Notes under the pieces: model-generated
The model's database searches: none
Seen by the model: only the letters and a program-made list of their open reading frames with translations
What the model was told of the DNA's origin: nothing
Source of the DNA: an uncultured Chlorobiaceae bacterium
Lineage (GTDB): Bacteria > Bacteroidota > Chlorobiia > Chlorobiales > Chlorobiaceae
Direction: 5' to 3'
Assembly: GCA_903851385.1 (NCBI GenBank)
Contig: CAINOC010000001.1
Coordinates: 1-52,239, forward strand
DNA: 52,239 bases
In this document: positions 17,202 through 26,327 of the stretch, piece after piece
How positions within the stretch are numbered: the stretch's first letter is position 1
Layout of the letters: each line of letters opens with the position of its first letter
Translations under genes and position numbers: made by a program

Positions 17202-20042
17202 ATGGAATTCAGTCATATCAATATCAGGGGAGCAAGAGTCCACAATCTTAAAAATATCTCTCTTGATATTCCACGCAACAAATTTGTAGTCATTACCGGC
17301 CTTTCAGGATCAGGCAAATCAAGCCTTGCCTTCGACACCATATATGCCGAAGGACAACGCCGGTTTATGGAAACACTCTCACCTTATGCCCGACAGTATA
17401 TCGGCAGCATTGAACGCCCGGACGTCGATTTTATAGAAGGGCTTTCGCCAGTCATCTCCATCGACCAGAAAAGTACGAACCGCTCGCCCCGTTCAACAGT
17501 CGGAACAATCACAGAAATACATGATTTTATCCGTCTCCTTTATGCAAAAGCAGGCAGACGTTACGATCCCGTCACCGGACATATGCTGCAAAAGCAAAGC
17601 GAGGAAAGTATTGCTGATGCCATTCTCGCCCTGCCACAGGGTACGAAAATCCAGATACTTTCACCTCTCGTAACCGGCCGCAAAGGTCACTACCGCGAAC
17701 TTTTTGAACGATTGCTGCTCAAAGGGTTTCTCCGGGTCCGCGTTGACGGAAAGTACCGGGAAATGGAAAAAGAGATGCAGATCGAACGCTATAAAAGCCA
17801 CTCCATTGAACTGGTTGTTGATGGTATAGTTATCGGCCCCGACTCTGAAGAACGCCTGAAAAAGGCGCTCAAACTCGCCATCAACATGTCTGAGCACAAA
17901 TCATCAGTTATCTGTGAACCGGTTGAAAGCGAGCTGAAAGAACTGACTTTCAGTACACAGTATGCCTATTCGGATGGATCCGTACCGGTTGATACGCTTG
18001 CACCAAACCACTTCAGCTTCAATTCGCCCTATGGTGCATGCCCTGAATGTAACGGGTTAGGAGAGCTCATGCAGCTTTCAGCCGAACTGATGGTACCGGA
18101 TGCGACACTCTCGCTCAACGAAGGAGGCATTGATCCATTCGGTAAATCCGGAAAACGAAACCTCTGGCAGGTGATCAAAGCAATTGCAAGGGAATTTGAC
18201 TTCACCCTTGATACCCCGATTGCAGATATTCCAAAGCCTGCGCTGGAGATCCTGCTTAACGGATCAGGCAGCCGAACCTTTGACGTCAGCTACAGCTACT
18301 CAGGTCATGATACACTCTACCCGCAGCCTTTTCAGGGAGCAATCCCCCATGTTGATGAAATCCGGAAAAATGCCAGTACGCCAAAAGTGCGGGAATGGGC
18401 TGAAAGCTACATGATCCGGCAGCCCTGTCCGGAATGCAAAGGCGCAAGACTGCGTAAAGAGAGCCTGCTGGTCAAATTAAATGATCTCAACATAGCTGAA
18501 TCCGAAGCGCTGCCTTTACCGGAAGCTCTTGCTTTTTTTTCAGCACTGCCCGAGAAACTGACCGCAAAAGAGAGGCTTGTTGCAACTCCTATATTACATG
18601 AAATCGTCAAACGCATTGAATTTCTGCTCAATGTCGGACTCAGCTACCTCTCCCTTGACAGAAGTTCACAAACTCTGTCAGGTGGAGAAGCACAACGTAT
18701 CAGACTCGCATCCCAGCTCGGCTCGCAACTCAGCGGTGTACTCTATGTGCTTGATGAACCGAGCATCGGGCTCCACCAGCGCGACAACCAGAAGCTTATT
18801 ACCTCGCTGAAACGCCTTAGAGACCTCGGCAACACCGTCCTTGTTGTTGAACACGACAAGGATACGATGCTTGAGGCTGATGAAATCATCGATCTCGGGC
18901 CCGGTGCGGGAGAATACGGCGGAGAAATCGTCGCTCAGGGAGCCGCCACATCCCTTGACCCTAACTCACTGACAGCTAAGTACCTTTCCGGTGTGCTGCA
19001 GGTCTGTTTCAAGGGAGAGGATAAAAATACTACGGAAGAGCAGCAATTCATTCGTTTAAAAGGATGTCGCGGGAACAACCTCCAGAACATTGACATCACT
19101 ATTCCACTGCGCTCACTCGTCAGCATTACCGGTGTCAGCGGATCAGGAAAATCAACAATCATCAACGAAACACTCTTCCCGATTCTTGCTCGCCACTTCT
19201 ACCGATCAAAACTGGTGACGTATCCTTTCGACAGCATTGAAGGAATAAACAATATCGACAAGGTCGTTAATGTTGACCAGTCGCCCATCGGCCGAACACC
19301 TCGCTCCAATCCGGCTACCTATACCGGAGCATTTACCTTTATCCGCGACTTCTTTACCCGCCTGCCTGAAGCGCAGATAAGGGGATACAAAGCAGGACGG
19401 TTCAGCTTTAATGTCAAAGGCGGCCGGTGTGAAGTGTGCCAGGGAGCTGGAACCCGGAAAATCGAAATGAACTTTCTGCCTGATGTCTATGTCCAATGTG
19501 AAAACTGCAAGGGCGAGCGATATAACCGCGAAACCTTACTGGTTAAATATCGCGGCAAATCGATTGCCGATGTGCTTGAAATGACTATTACGGAGGCGGC
19601 AGAATTTTTTACTGACTTTCCCCGCATCCTCCGCATCCTTTCCACCATGCAGAGTGTCGGGCTCGGCTACCTCAAGCTTGGCCAGCCCTCACCCATGCTT
19701 TCAGGCGGTGAAGCACAACGCATCAAGCTTTCGTCGGAACTTGCCAAAATACAGACCGGCAAAACTCTCTATATTCTCGACGAACCTACCACCGGACTCC
19801 ACTTTCAGGATATTCAGCATCTACTTGAAGTTCTCCGCAAACTCGTTGACAAAGGGAACAGCGTCATTATCATCGAGCACAACCTCGACATCATAAAGAA
19901 CAGCGACTGGATTATAGATATCGGCCCCGAAGGAGGCTTTGAAGGAGGGAAAATAATTGCAGAAGGCACACCGGAACATATTGCCGAAATGACACATTCC
20001 TACACCGGGCAGTTCCTGAAATTGGAAATGCAACAAGCATAA
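17202..20042 (+). CDS. uvrA: Excinuclease ABC subunit A
   Basis: DNA damage-recognition ATPase of nucleotide excision repair. 946 residues with two ABC modules: Walker [10 protein letters not shown] and GVSGSGKST, signatures LSGGEAQRI twice, and Walker B YVLDEP and YILDEP. The UvrB-binding and insertion domains are present. The C-terminal zinc finger is complete (CEVCQGAG and CENCKG). The first zinc finger is not: the second pair ([10 protein letters not shown]) is there, but where E. coli-type UvrA has a first CxxC the sequence reads QYAYSDGSV, with no Cys. This fits a Bacteroidota/Chlorobiota-type variant. The ATG at 17202 follows a purine-rich AAGAAAGAGAG. Confidence 0.97.
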   Translation: MEFSHINIRGARVHNLKNISLDIPRNKFVVITGLSGSGKSSLAFDTIYAEGQRRFMETLSPYARQYIGSIERPDVDFIEGLSPVISIDQKSTNRSPRSTVGTITEIHDFIRLLYAKAGRRYDPVTGHMLQKQSEESIADAILALPQGTKIQILSPLVTGRKGHYRELFERLLLKGFLRVRVDGKYREMEKEMQIERYKSHSIELVVDGIVIGPDSEERLKKALKLAINMSEHKSSVICEPVESELKELTFSTQYAYSDGSVPVDTLAPNHFSFNSPYGACPECNGLGELMQLSAELMVPDATLSLNEGGIDPFGKSGKRNLWQVIKAIAREFDFTLDTPIADIPKPALEILLNGSGSRTFDVSYSYSGHDTLYPQPFQGAIPHVDEIRKNASTPKVREWAESYMIRQPCPECKGARLRKESLLVKLNDLNIAESEALPLPEALAFFSALPEKLTAKERLVATPILHEIVKRIEFLLNVGLSYLSLDRSSQTLSGGEAQRIRLASQLGSQLSGVLYVLDEPSIGLHQRDNQKLITSLKRLRDLGNTVLVVEHDKDTMLEADEIIDLGPGAGEYGGEIVAQGAATSLDPNSLTAKYLSGVLQVCFKGEDKNTTEEQQFIRLKGCRGNNLQNIDITIPLRSLVSITGVSGSGKSTIINETLFPILARHFYRSKLVTYPFDSIEGINNIDKVVNVDQSPIGRTPRSNPATYTGAFTFIRDFFTRLPEAQIRGYKAGRFSFNVKGGRCEVCQGAGTRKIEMNFLPDVYVQCENCKGERYNRETLLVKYRGKSIADVLEMTITEAAEFFTDFPRILRILSTMQSVGLGYLKLGQPSPMLSGGEAQRIKLSSELAKIQTGKTLYILDEPTTGLHFQDIQHLLEVLRKLVDKGNSVIIIEHNLDIIKNSDWIIDIGPEGGFEGGKIIAEGTPEHIAEMTHSYTGQFLKLEMQQA

Positions 20043-20125
20043 GGGCGCGTGTCCTGCATTTACATGGCTGGAATTAAAGTAACTTGTAAGGCTGAAAAAG
20101 GTTTGACTAATAAATTTCAATACCT

Positions 20126-20365
20126 ATGCCTACTCTTAAGGAACTTTCGAATGGATTCAGATTTTTTTTCTTTAGCTTTGATTGTAATGAACAGATGCAT
20201 GTGCATGTCAGTAAGGACAACAAAATCTGTAAATTTTGGATAGAACCTGTTTCATTAGCAAAAAACTACGGATTCTCATCGAAAGAACTCAACACGATAT
20301 ACAAACAGATTCGACTTAAAAACAACCTCATAAAAAATTGCTGGCATGAACACTGCGGTCAATAG
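20126..20365 (+). CDS. DUF4160 domain protein (candidate toxin-like partner)
   Basis: A 79-residue protein matching the DUF4160 pattern: MPTLKELSNGFRFFFFSFD, then HVHVSKDNKICKFWIEPVSL and a C-terminal helix (LNTIYKQIRLKNNLIKNCWHEHCG). DUF4160 genes are commonly followed by DUF2442 genes, as here, and the pair is often classed as toxin-antitoxin-like from its arrangement; biochemical proof is limited. The stop overlaps the DUF2442 start by 20 bases. By eye it is richer in A and T than neighbouring uvrA, which suggests separate acquisition. Confidence 0.82.
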   Translation: MPTLKELSNGFRFFFFSFDCNEQMHVHVSKDNKICKFWIEPVSLAKNYGFSSKELNTIYKQIRLKNNLIKNCWHEHCGQ

Positions 20366-20618
20366 TGAACCACGAATCAATGCTGTTGAAATAACGGATG
20401 ATATGATTGCTGCGATTCTCGAAGATGGCCGAACAATAAGTGTTCCCTTAACATGGTCATGGCGCTTGTCTGAGGCATCGACAAAACAGCGAAAAAACTT
20501 CGAAATCATCGGCAACGGCATCGGCATCCACTGGCCAGATATTGATGAAGATATCAGTGCCGAAGGCATGCTTTATGGACTGCCTGCACAAAGATCAAAA
20601 AGAAAAAAATCTGCTTAG
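20346..20618 (+). CDS. DUF2442 domain protein (candidate antitoxin-like partner)
   Basis: A 90-residue DUF2442 protein: VNSEPRINAVEITDDMIAAI, LEDGRTISVPLTWSWRL, and IHWPDIDEDISAEGML near the end, with a basic tail (RSKRKKSA). The central W-x-D-x-D-x-D-I block is the family hallmark. It is encoded after and overlapping the DUF4160 gene, the usual order for this pair. The family is predicted to bind DNA or its partner protein; its function is not established. It converges on the MFS transporter gene with a 14-base gap. Confidence 0.82.
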   Translation: MNTAVNSEPRINAVEITDDMIAAILEDGRTISVPLTWSWRLSEASTKQRKNFEIIGNGIGIHWPDIDEDISAEGMLYGLPAQRSKRKKSA

Positions 20619-20632
20619 GACGACCCCTTATA

Positions 20633-21874
20633 TCAGATAAATTCTTCGTAATAATCAAGCTCCTTGTGAAAGGTCTCTTCAAGGGCAGCAAGCGAAAAGA
20701 ACGCAACTATACTGCAAATTGCTCCGACCAGCAATGCGCCTGATTCGAGCCCCAAAAAGCTCCGGCAGAACTGAAAGAGCATGGTAATCGGCACCACCAT
20801 CCCGCGAACAAGATTTGGAACCGTTGTTGCAACGGTTGCACGCAGATTTGTACCAAACTGCTCGGCTGCAACGGTGACAAAAATTGCCCAGTAACCACCG
20901 GCAAAACCAAGGGCGGCACACACCAGGTAAAAGAATTGCGGGCTGCTCTGCCCTTGCAGAAAATAGAGCGCAACTGCTCCGACCGAAAGCAGCATAAACA
21001 AAAGAATGACCTTTTTCCTGCTCTGCAACAGCTGGCTCAGCAATCCACTTGAAAGATCTCCAAACACAAGTCCGAGATAACAATACATAACCGAGTTTCC
21101 CGCTGAAACCGGCCCGGTAATATGAAGTTCTGCAGCAAATTCAGGTGAAAAGGTGATCAGTACCCCAACCACAAACCAAATCGGTACCCCGATCATAATT
21201 GAGTTTAGGTAACGAAAAAACCGGTTACGATCAGTAAACAAGGCAAGCATATTCCCCCGACTGACTCCGGTTTTTTCCTCCATTGCCTTAAACATCCCCG
21301 ACTCGGCTACCTTCACCCGTGCTGCAAGAAGGAGGAGTCCGAGACCGCCTCCGATAAAAAAAGCATTATGCCACTCATAAGCATGAGCCACAACGTTAGC
21401 CAGAATAGCTCCTGATACCCCGATCGAGGCAACCAGCATTGTACCGTATCCTCTTATCCTTGTGTGCAGCACCTCCGAAACAAGGGTAATACCCGCCCCA
21501 AGTTCTCCGGCAAGACCAACACCGGCAATAAACCGCAAAGCAGCATAAGCAGGAAGTGATGAAACAAAGCCATTCGCAATATTGGCAATGGAATAGAGAA
21601 GAATAGAGGCAAACATAATTTTCAGACGACCCTTTTTATCGCCAAGCCAACCCCAGAGAATTCCACCGACCAGCATGCCGATCATCTGCATATTCAGCAG
21701 GTAAACCCCGTAATCAATCAGTTCCCTTCCCGAAAGCCCGAAGGATTTCAAACTCGGCACCCTGACAATACTGAACAGCACCAGATCATAGATATCGACA
21801 AAGTAACCCAGAGCCGCAACAATCACCGGCAGAGTGAAAATATTGCGAATAGATGCATGCTCCTTTTGATCCAC
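20633..21874 (-). CDS. Major facilitator superfamily transporter
   Basis: 413 residues with about 12 hydrophobic segments. The MFS loop 2-3 motif is seen as GWLGDKKGRLKIMF (variant of GxxxDrxGRk), and the region RFIAGVGLAGELGAGITLVSE resembles metabolite:proton symporters of the sugar/organic acid group. N- and C-termini are cytoplasmic by prediction (HKELDYYEEF tail). Substrate is unknown. It follows the NusG-like gene by 50 bases on the same strand and so may be part of that transcript. Confidence 0.88.
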   Translation of the reverse strand: MDQKEHASIRNIFTLPVIVAALGYFVDIYDLVLFSIVRVPSLKSFGLSGRELIDYGVYLLNMQMIGMLVGGILWGWLGDKKGRLKIMFASILLYSIANIANGFVSSLPAYAALRFIAGVGLAGELGAGITLVSEVLHTRIRGYGTMLVASIGVSGAILANVVAHAYEWHNAFFIGGGLGLLLLAARVKVAESGMFKAMEEKTGVSRGNMLALFTDRNRFFRYLNSIMIGVPIWFVVGVLITFSPEFAAELHITGPVSAGNSVMYCYLGLVFGDLSSGLLSQLLQSRKKVILLFMLLSVGAVALYFLQGQSSPQFFYLVCAALGFAGGYWAIFVTVAAEQFGTNLRATVATTVPNLVRGMVVPITMLFQFCRSFLGLESGALLVGAICSIVAFFSLAALEETFHKELDYYEEFI

Positions 21875-21924
21875 AAAATATCTCCATTATGGTTGTATAT
21901 CGCTTCACTCTCTTTCCAAGAGTC

Positions 21925-22515
21925 TTACAGCCGAAGAAAATGCTTTTCGACTGCTACAATAGTGCTGAGCTCTGAAGAATTGCCATGCCCCTGCTTTGCA
22001 ACACTGGAAATCGGCATAAGCAGATCAGGATAAATGCTGACCTCCACACCCTGCATAATAGTGTCGAAATAAACCACCATTCTGGTCTCTCTGCCCTGTT
22101 TTACAACCACACCTTCCAAATCCTTAAATGGCCCTGCAAGCACCCTGACCCTCTGCCCGGCAGGAAGAGAGAGTACAACGCCATTTATCGCATCAGGTTC
22201 CCTAACCAGCTTTCTCAGCCAATCAATATCTTTTTCACCAATAACCGAAGGATGCCGACCAATCCCGATAAACTTCACCACCCCTTCAGTATCAAGCACT
22301 TTAATATTATCCCTGCGAAGATCAATATTGACAAACACATAACCCCTGAACAACGGATCACTCACTTTTTTCTTCCTATCGCTCCATTGCTTCCATGTTT
22401 CAAGCAAGGGCAGAAAACTTGAAAGATCCCGCTCAAGCAACATCTGATGCACTTTTTTTTCATGACGAGACCTTACATACACAGCATACCATCGCAAATT
22501 CTGAACTTCTGGCAT
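21925..22515 (-). CDS. NusG-family transcription antiterminator (UpxY/RfaH-like paralogue)
   Basis: A 196-residue NusG paralogue. The NGN domain runs over roughly residues 8-110 (WYAVYVRSRHEKKVHQMLLE; DPLFRGYVFVNIDL) and the KOW motif follows (PAGQRVRVLAGPFKDLEGVVV). Core NusG binds RNA polymerase at the clamp; UpxY/RfaH-type paralogues act on specific long operons, usually capsule or lipopolysaccharide. The YVRSRHEKKV and SDRKKKVSDPLF segments are typical of the UpxY type. Core nusG is normally next to secE and rplK, which is not the case here, so this is the specialised copy. No polysaccharide operon adjoins it: upstream is the radical-SAM gene and downstream an MFS gene. Confidence 0.88.
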   Translation of the reverse strand: MPEVQNLRWYAVYVRSRHEKKVHQMLLERDLSSFLPLLETWKQWSDRKKKVSDPLFRGYVFVNIDLRRDNIKVLDTEGVVKFIGIGRHPSVIGEKDIDWLRKLVREPDAINGVVLSLPAGQRVRVLAGPFKDLEGVVVKQGRETRMVVYFDTIMQGVEVSIYPDLLMPISSVAKQGHGNSSELSTIVAVEKHFLRL

Positions 22516-22603
22516 TCGATAAAAAAATTATTGTTTGATCAGCATGCAAGCATATAATCCATAACAGATAACGCCCTTACTTATAAGAATATAACTAAGG
22601 ATA

Positions 22604-22622
22604 TCATTCATACGATGAATGA
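22604..22622. promoter_or_regulatory. Perfect 8-bp palindrome upstream of the NusG-like gene
   Basis: TCATTCAT (22604-22611) and ATGAATGA (22615-22622) are perfect inverted arms around ACG. It is about 90 bases upstream of the NusG-like start (22515) and 28 bases beyond the end of the radical-SAM gene. It could be an operator for the NusG-like gene or a weak end-of-transcript hairpin; it is AT-rich, so a terminator on the minus strand is unlikely. The protein that might bind it is unknown. Confidence 0.35.
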
Positions 22623-22649
22623 ATTTTTATGATCATTGATAAGAGCTCT

Positions 22650-24473
22650 CTACAAGCTGCTGAGTTTACGGTATGAACCAAGAAAGAGTTTGATAAGCTT
22701 TGCAGCAAAACCTACAACTTCACGATCCGTTAAAAGGGATAAGAGTAACCCTGTCATTCGTCCGGGGTTGTTGCGCATCCACTCGTTTCTATAGAGAACG
22801 CTCATGAGTTTGTCCATAGAGACACCGCAGGCACACTCTATAAGTTCATCAAGCCTTATCTGGGGACCAGTAAAAGGCTGATTATTTTGTATAATCGTCA
22901 TGGAAAGCACCCGATTACCTGACCGCTCTGAAAGAGAATAATCAATGCTTTTACCTGATGCGTGCACTATCCGGAGGGCAATGGGCTGTGGCAGGGGTTT
23001 GCATTTAGCTGTGGCGGGTTGTTCTATAATGCCATGTTCGTGATTAAGAAACCTTAAAAGGGCATTGAACAAAAGATCGCAGATCTGCTTGTTTGAAAGG
23101 TTTTTGTTGACCCTCATGAGCCAGCTGAGCTGGAAAAGGTCGATCAGGAAACTGAGGAGCACTGCATTGGTGCTGTTGCGCTTCATTGCCGACTTGTAGC
23201 GATTGAAGGCAACATTGCAGTATGCCAGCATGGCAATGAGAGTATCACCGTCCATGCTGCGGGTCTCGATGACCGGGCAGTAGTTATTGTAGAGATCCCA
23301 GTCAAATGAACGGATTTTCCCTTCGTTTTTGTACTCATGGTAGATCCCGGTGCCTGGATAGGGTGTCATGATCATGAAAAGAGCCTGCCGGAGACCAAGC
23401 GATTTTGCAAACTCCGGGTAGGCGAGGGTGTCCTGGATATTTTCGGTATAGTGACCGATGATGAAATATCCTTCGGCACCGATACTGTTTTTGCTGCAAA
23501 GCTCTATGGCACGGGCTACGTCACCAAGGCTGTTTTTTTTGTTCATAAGGGCAAGAGTAGCTTCGTTCGGGCTTTCAATGCCAAGACCTACTTTGCTTAA
23601 CCCTATTCGGCGAAGCTTGTCAAGAATCCGTTCTGCTCTGACAAGATCTTTTGCCCTGGATTCCGTCATGATGCGGAAATTGGTCAACCCCCGCTCAATC
23701 ATCATGTCGCAGATTTTTTCCGCCCTGCCGATGTTGGTAAGGAAGTTGGCATCCCAGATTTTAATAAGCTTTTTATTGTTGGGATCATGCAGAAGGGCAA
23801 TCTCTTCAACAACATTTTCGGCGCTTCTGCCTCTCCAGCCTTTATGCATCTGGTCATTGGCACAGAAGGAGCATGACCACGGGCAACCCCTGGATGTGTA
23901 GATAGTGTCGATGGAGTAGGCATCGCCTTTTTCGCCATACCTTTCGGGACGAAAAGAGCGCAAAGGAAACCGAATAGAGTCTATATTGGTAATAGTCTCC
24001 CTAACACCGGTATAGACAATGCCTCCACCTTCACGATAGGCTATTCCTTTGACATCACGGGAGGGGCCTTTGAGCACCAGCTCCCTGAAGGTCTCTTCGC
24101 CCTCGCCAATGACAACAACATCGACACAGGAAAGCTTGAGAACCTCTTCGGGCAGTGCGGTTGGATGGAAACCGCCCATGATAACAAATTTACCGGCATC
24201 CTTGGCAATCCGGGCAAGTCGTTCCGCCTGGTTAAAGGCTCCGGTCATTGAGGAGATGGCAACAAGATCTACAGGACTTTTTTTCAGGAGTGAACTCAGG
24301 CTGTCGAAGATGCCGTAGTTGTAAAAGTTTTCGGGCATAACGAGGCTTTCTACATCGTCCTGGACTGCTGCTGCAAGGTAGCAGACTCCGATGCAGTCGG
24401 TGATAAATCGGGGAAAAGGTATAATAATGGTCTGTGGGGCCTCTACGAGGCAAATATTTTTAAAATATGCCAT
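22650..24473 (-). CDS. B12-binding-domain radical SAM protein (BchE-like family)
   Basis: 607 residues. The N-terminal 150 form a Rossmann-like cobalamin-binding domain ([27 protein letters not shown]). A radical-SAM domain follows with the cluster motif [12 protein letters not shown] (Cys197, Cys201, Cys204). The last roughly 150 residues are unusual: [16 protein letters not shown] and a helical tail that look vaguely like an SCP2 or lipid-binding extension. The family includes BchE, hopanoid methylases and the BchQ/BchR bacteriochlorophyll side-chain methylases of green sulfur bacteria. Assignment to any of those is not supported by what I can see. The DxHxxG cobalamin motif is not obvious, so B12 may be bound base-off or not at all. 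A class I methyltransferase is divergently transcribed 196 bases away. Confidence 0.88.
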   Translation of the reverse strand: MAYFKNICLVEAPQTIIIPFPRFITDCIGVCYLAAAVQDDVESLVMPENFYNYGIFDSLSSLLKKSPVDLVAISSMTGAFNQAERLARIAKDAGKFVIMGGFHPTALPEEVLKLSCVDVVVIGEGEETFRELVLKGPSRDVKGIAYREGGGIVYTGVRETITNIDSIRFPLRSFRPERYGEKGDAYSIDTIYTSRGCPWSCSFCANDQMHKGWRGRSAENVVEEIALLHDPNNKKLIKIWDANFLTNIGRAEKICDMMIERGLTNFRIMTESRAKDLVRAERILDKLRRIGLSKVGLGIESPNEATLALMNKKNSLGDVARAIELCSKNSIGAEGYFIIGHYTENIQDTLAYPEFAKSLGLRQALFMIMTPYPGTGIYHEYKNEGKIRSFDWDLYNNYCPVIETRSMDGDTLIAMLAYCNVAFNRYKSAMKRNSTNAVLLSFLIDLFQLSWLMRVNKNLSNKQICDLLFNALLRFLNHEHGIIEQPATAKCKPLPQPIALRIVHASGKSIDYSLSERSGNRVLSMTIIQNNQPFTGPQIRLDELIECACGVSMDKLMSVLYRNEWMRNNPGRMTGLLLSLLTDREVVGFAAKLIKLFLGSYRKLSSL

Positions 24474-24669
24474 AAAACCTTGATCTTGTACCTTATTTAC
24501 CAGTAAGAGTTTTTTTCGAATATACGCATTACAGACGTTTTCACATGGAACTAAGTAGGTAAATACAGAATTGATACAGTGATTTTTCTAAACAACATTG
24601 AGGCTGTGTATATTGATTGAAAAGTTTGAAATTTCGAGGAAACCGTTATAAAACCGGATCACAAATACT
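24474..24669. promoter_or_regulatory. Divergent spacer between the radical-SAM and methyltransferase genes
   Basis: The spacer contains two inverted copies of an 8-mer: TATTTACC at 24494-24501 and GGTAAATA at 24558-24565. Their separation (56 bases) is larger than a simple operator, but they may be paired sites for one regulator serving both genes. No clear sigma-70 boxes were found. Confidence 0.35.
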
Positions 24670-25569
24670 ATGCTCCAGCTGAAAACTGCCGGTTTTAAAG
24701 CCTTGGGGAATCTGCTTTCTTCGGGGAACTTCGCCTCCGGATTCCTGAATATGGATGATTTGCATCGTAAAGCTGACAAAGCTGTCGCTCGTTTTCATGA
24801 AGAACGTTTCGCTGTTTCCCGTGAGCTTGGTGGAGTTTTTTGGCTGCTTGAGCTTCTTGATACCGCAATACGTACCTCGGATCAGGAACTTATGGATATG
24901 CCGAACCTGCCCGACAGCGAAAGACTTGACATGGTGCAGGCTTTGGATCGGCAAAACGTGATGATGCAACTCTACCCCCGATATATCGACACTCTTCTAC
25001 CATTAATCACCGAAGTGGCTGAAAACGCCAAAAGGGAGGTAAGGGTGCTTGAACTGGCAAGCGGTGCAGGAGGTCTTGCTTTCGCACTCGCAGAGACGGT
25101 AGTGCAGAAAAATATCGATGCGCGCATTACCGCTTCGGATATTGTTCCTGCATTTATTGAGGAGGGAAATGGCATAGCTGCGAAAAAAAAACTTCCAGTC
25201 AGCTTCCGGTTGCTCAATGCGTTTGCTATGAACGAGTTGGAGAAGGGTGAATTTGATATAGTGGTTATGGCGCAAAGTTTACACCATTTTACTCCGGGGC
25301 AGCTGGCAGTAATTATAGCCCAGTCAGCCCGGCATGCCACGACTGCTTTTATCGGCATTGACGGATACCGCAGCATGCTGCTTGCCGGCGGTGTTCCTCT
25401 TATTGCCAGCCTGCAGGGGATAGGGTCATTTACCCTTGACGGTTTGACTTCTGCACGAAAATTCTATTCTGAACTTGAACTGGATATTATTTCAGAGATT
25501 GCTACCGGTAGAAGGGGGCATACGCTAGACTGTTTATGGCCGTTCAGTGTGCTTACTGTAAGATTTTAA
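24670..25569 (+). CDS. Class I SAM-dependent methyltransferase
   Basis: 299 residues. An alpha-helical N-terminal part of about 115 residues (FLNMDDLHRKADKAVARFHE ...) precedes a Rossmann methyltransferase core with motif I VLELASGAGGLAFALAE, the acidic loop ITASDIVPAF and motif IV-like DIVVMAQSLHHF. SLHHF resembles the aromatic-rich motif of small-molecule and quinone or porphyrin methyltransferases. Substrate unknown. The gene is monocistronic or followed by the repeat at 25574 and the haem-binding protein gene. Being divergent from a radical-SAM methylase-like gene suggests both modify one molecule; that is inference. Confidence 0.82.
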   Translation: MLQLKTAGFKALGNLLSSGNFASGFLNMDDLHRKADKAVARFHEERFAVSRELGGVFWLLELLDTAIRTSDQELMDMPNLPDSERLDMVQALDRQNVMMQLYPRYIDTLLPLITEVAENAKREVRVLELASGAGGLAFALAETVVQKNIDARITASDIVPAFIEEGNGIAAKKKLPVSFRLLNAFAMNELEKGEFDIVVMAQSLHHFTPGQLAVIIAQSARHATTAFIGIDGYRSMLLAGGVPLIASLQGIGSFTLDGLTSARKFYSELELDIISEIATGRRGHTLDCLWPFSVLTVRF

Positions 25570-25573
25570 GCAA

Positions 25574-25712
25574 TGGAAAAGCTCGGGAATAGGGCTTATA
25601 GGACCGATAAGAGTTATCGGACATATAAGACTTGGGGATGCATAACTATAACTTTGGTTTTGTTGGGGCTCAGGAATCACCCCAACCTACATTGAGGCTG
25701 AGCGAAGGAAAG
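25574..25712. repeat. Dispersed 139-bp element, copy A (9-nt tandem part plus hairpin)
   Basis: The left part is degenerate 9-nt tandem units: CTTATAGGA, CCGATAAGA, GTTATCGGA, CATATAAGA (25595-25630). Here they also form an almost perfect hairpin, CTTATA...TATAAG outside CCGATAA...TTATCGG (25595-25629). The right part carries a second hairpin, GTTGGGG (25662-25668) with CCCCAAC (25680-25686), around CTCAGGAATCA. A second copy lies at 28246-28382. It occupies the gap after the methyltransferase gene. Confidence 0.85.
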
Positions 25713-25784
25713 AGGGGGATTTGGGAAATTCAATTATATTGATAGAATATTTTTTAAAGAAAAAATAAAAAGGAGTCATTACGC

Positions 25785-26231
25785 ATGAAGGTTGTCAAGC
25801 TATTAGTTGGCGGTGTCATTGTTCTTGCGGCTATTCAGTTTGTGCCTTACGGCCGGGACCACAAGAACCCTCCGGTCACAGGTGAACCTTCATGGGATTC
25901 GCCAAGAACCCATGAGCTTTATAACCGTGCCTGCAAAGATTGCCATTCGAACGAAACTGTCTGGCCTTGGTACAGCTCTTATGCACCGGTATCGTGGCTA
26001 ACCCAGCTCGACGTCTCTTTTGGACGTAGTGTCTTCAACACGTCAGAATGGGGACGACCTGGCAAAAATGAAGGTGATAAAGCTGCTGCTGAGGTAAGAA
26101 AAGGCAAAATGCCCCTCTTTATCTATCTCCCCGCTCATCCGGATGCGAAGTTGAATGCTGATGAAAAAAAGCAGCTCGTTGATGGCCTGGTTGCGACGTT
26201 CGGCGAAAAAAAGAGCAAGAAAAAAGAGTAG
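25785..26231 (+). CDS. Haem-binding domain (Haem_bd) periplasmic protein
   Basis: A 148-residue exported protein. The first 20 residues form a hydrophobic signal anchor or signal peptide ([18 protein letters not shown]). One c-type haem site is present as CKDCH (Cys50, Cys53, His54). The pattern [33 protein letters not shown] and a later [15 protein letters not shown] fits the small Haem_bd family found in Bacteroidota and Chlorobiota; the Met in KGKMPL may be the distal ligand. Such proteins are presumed electron carriers or haem sensors. The tail is strongly basic. AAGGAG at 25769-25774 is a good ribosome binding site. Confidence 0.86.
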   Translation: MKVVKLLVGGVIVLAAIQFVPYGRDHKNPPVTGEPSWDSPRTHELYNRACKDCHSNETVWPWYSSYAPVSWLTQLDVSFGRSVFNTSEWGRPGKNEGDKAAAEVRKGKMPLFIYLPAHPDAKLNADEKKQLVDGLVATFGEKKSKKKE

Positions 26232-26238
26232 AACCACG

Positions 26239-26275
26239 CTATAAACTACCTGGCATCCTGCTGGGTAGTTTATAG
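26239..26275. promoter_or_regulatory. Perfect 12-bp inverted repeat after the haem-binding gene
   Basis: CTATAAACTACC (26239-26250) and GGTAGTTTATAG (26264-26275) pair perfectly across a 13-base loop. It starts eight bases after the stop of the haem-binding protein gene and ends 52 bases before the site-2 protease ATG. No T-run follows it on either strand, so it is not a standard terminator; it may stabilise the message end or bind a regulator. The TTTATAG arm echoes the 9-nt repeat family. Confidence 0.6.
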
Positions 26276-26327
26276 TACACAGACAAATCCATCCCCCTGC
26301 CTTGCAACTGTTTTCAGCAATAATTTC

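Noticed and set aside
22650..24473. Naming the radical-SAM gene bchE, bchQ or bchR
   Set aside because: It belongs to the same superfamily, but the C-terminal extension and context do not allow a specific assignment from sequence reading alone.
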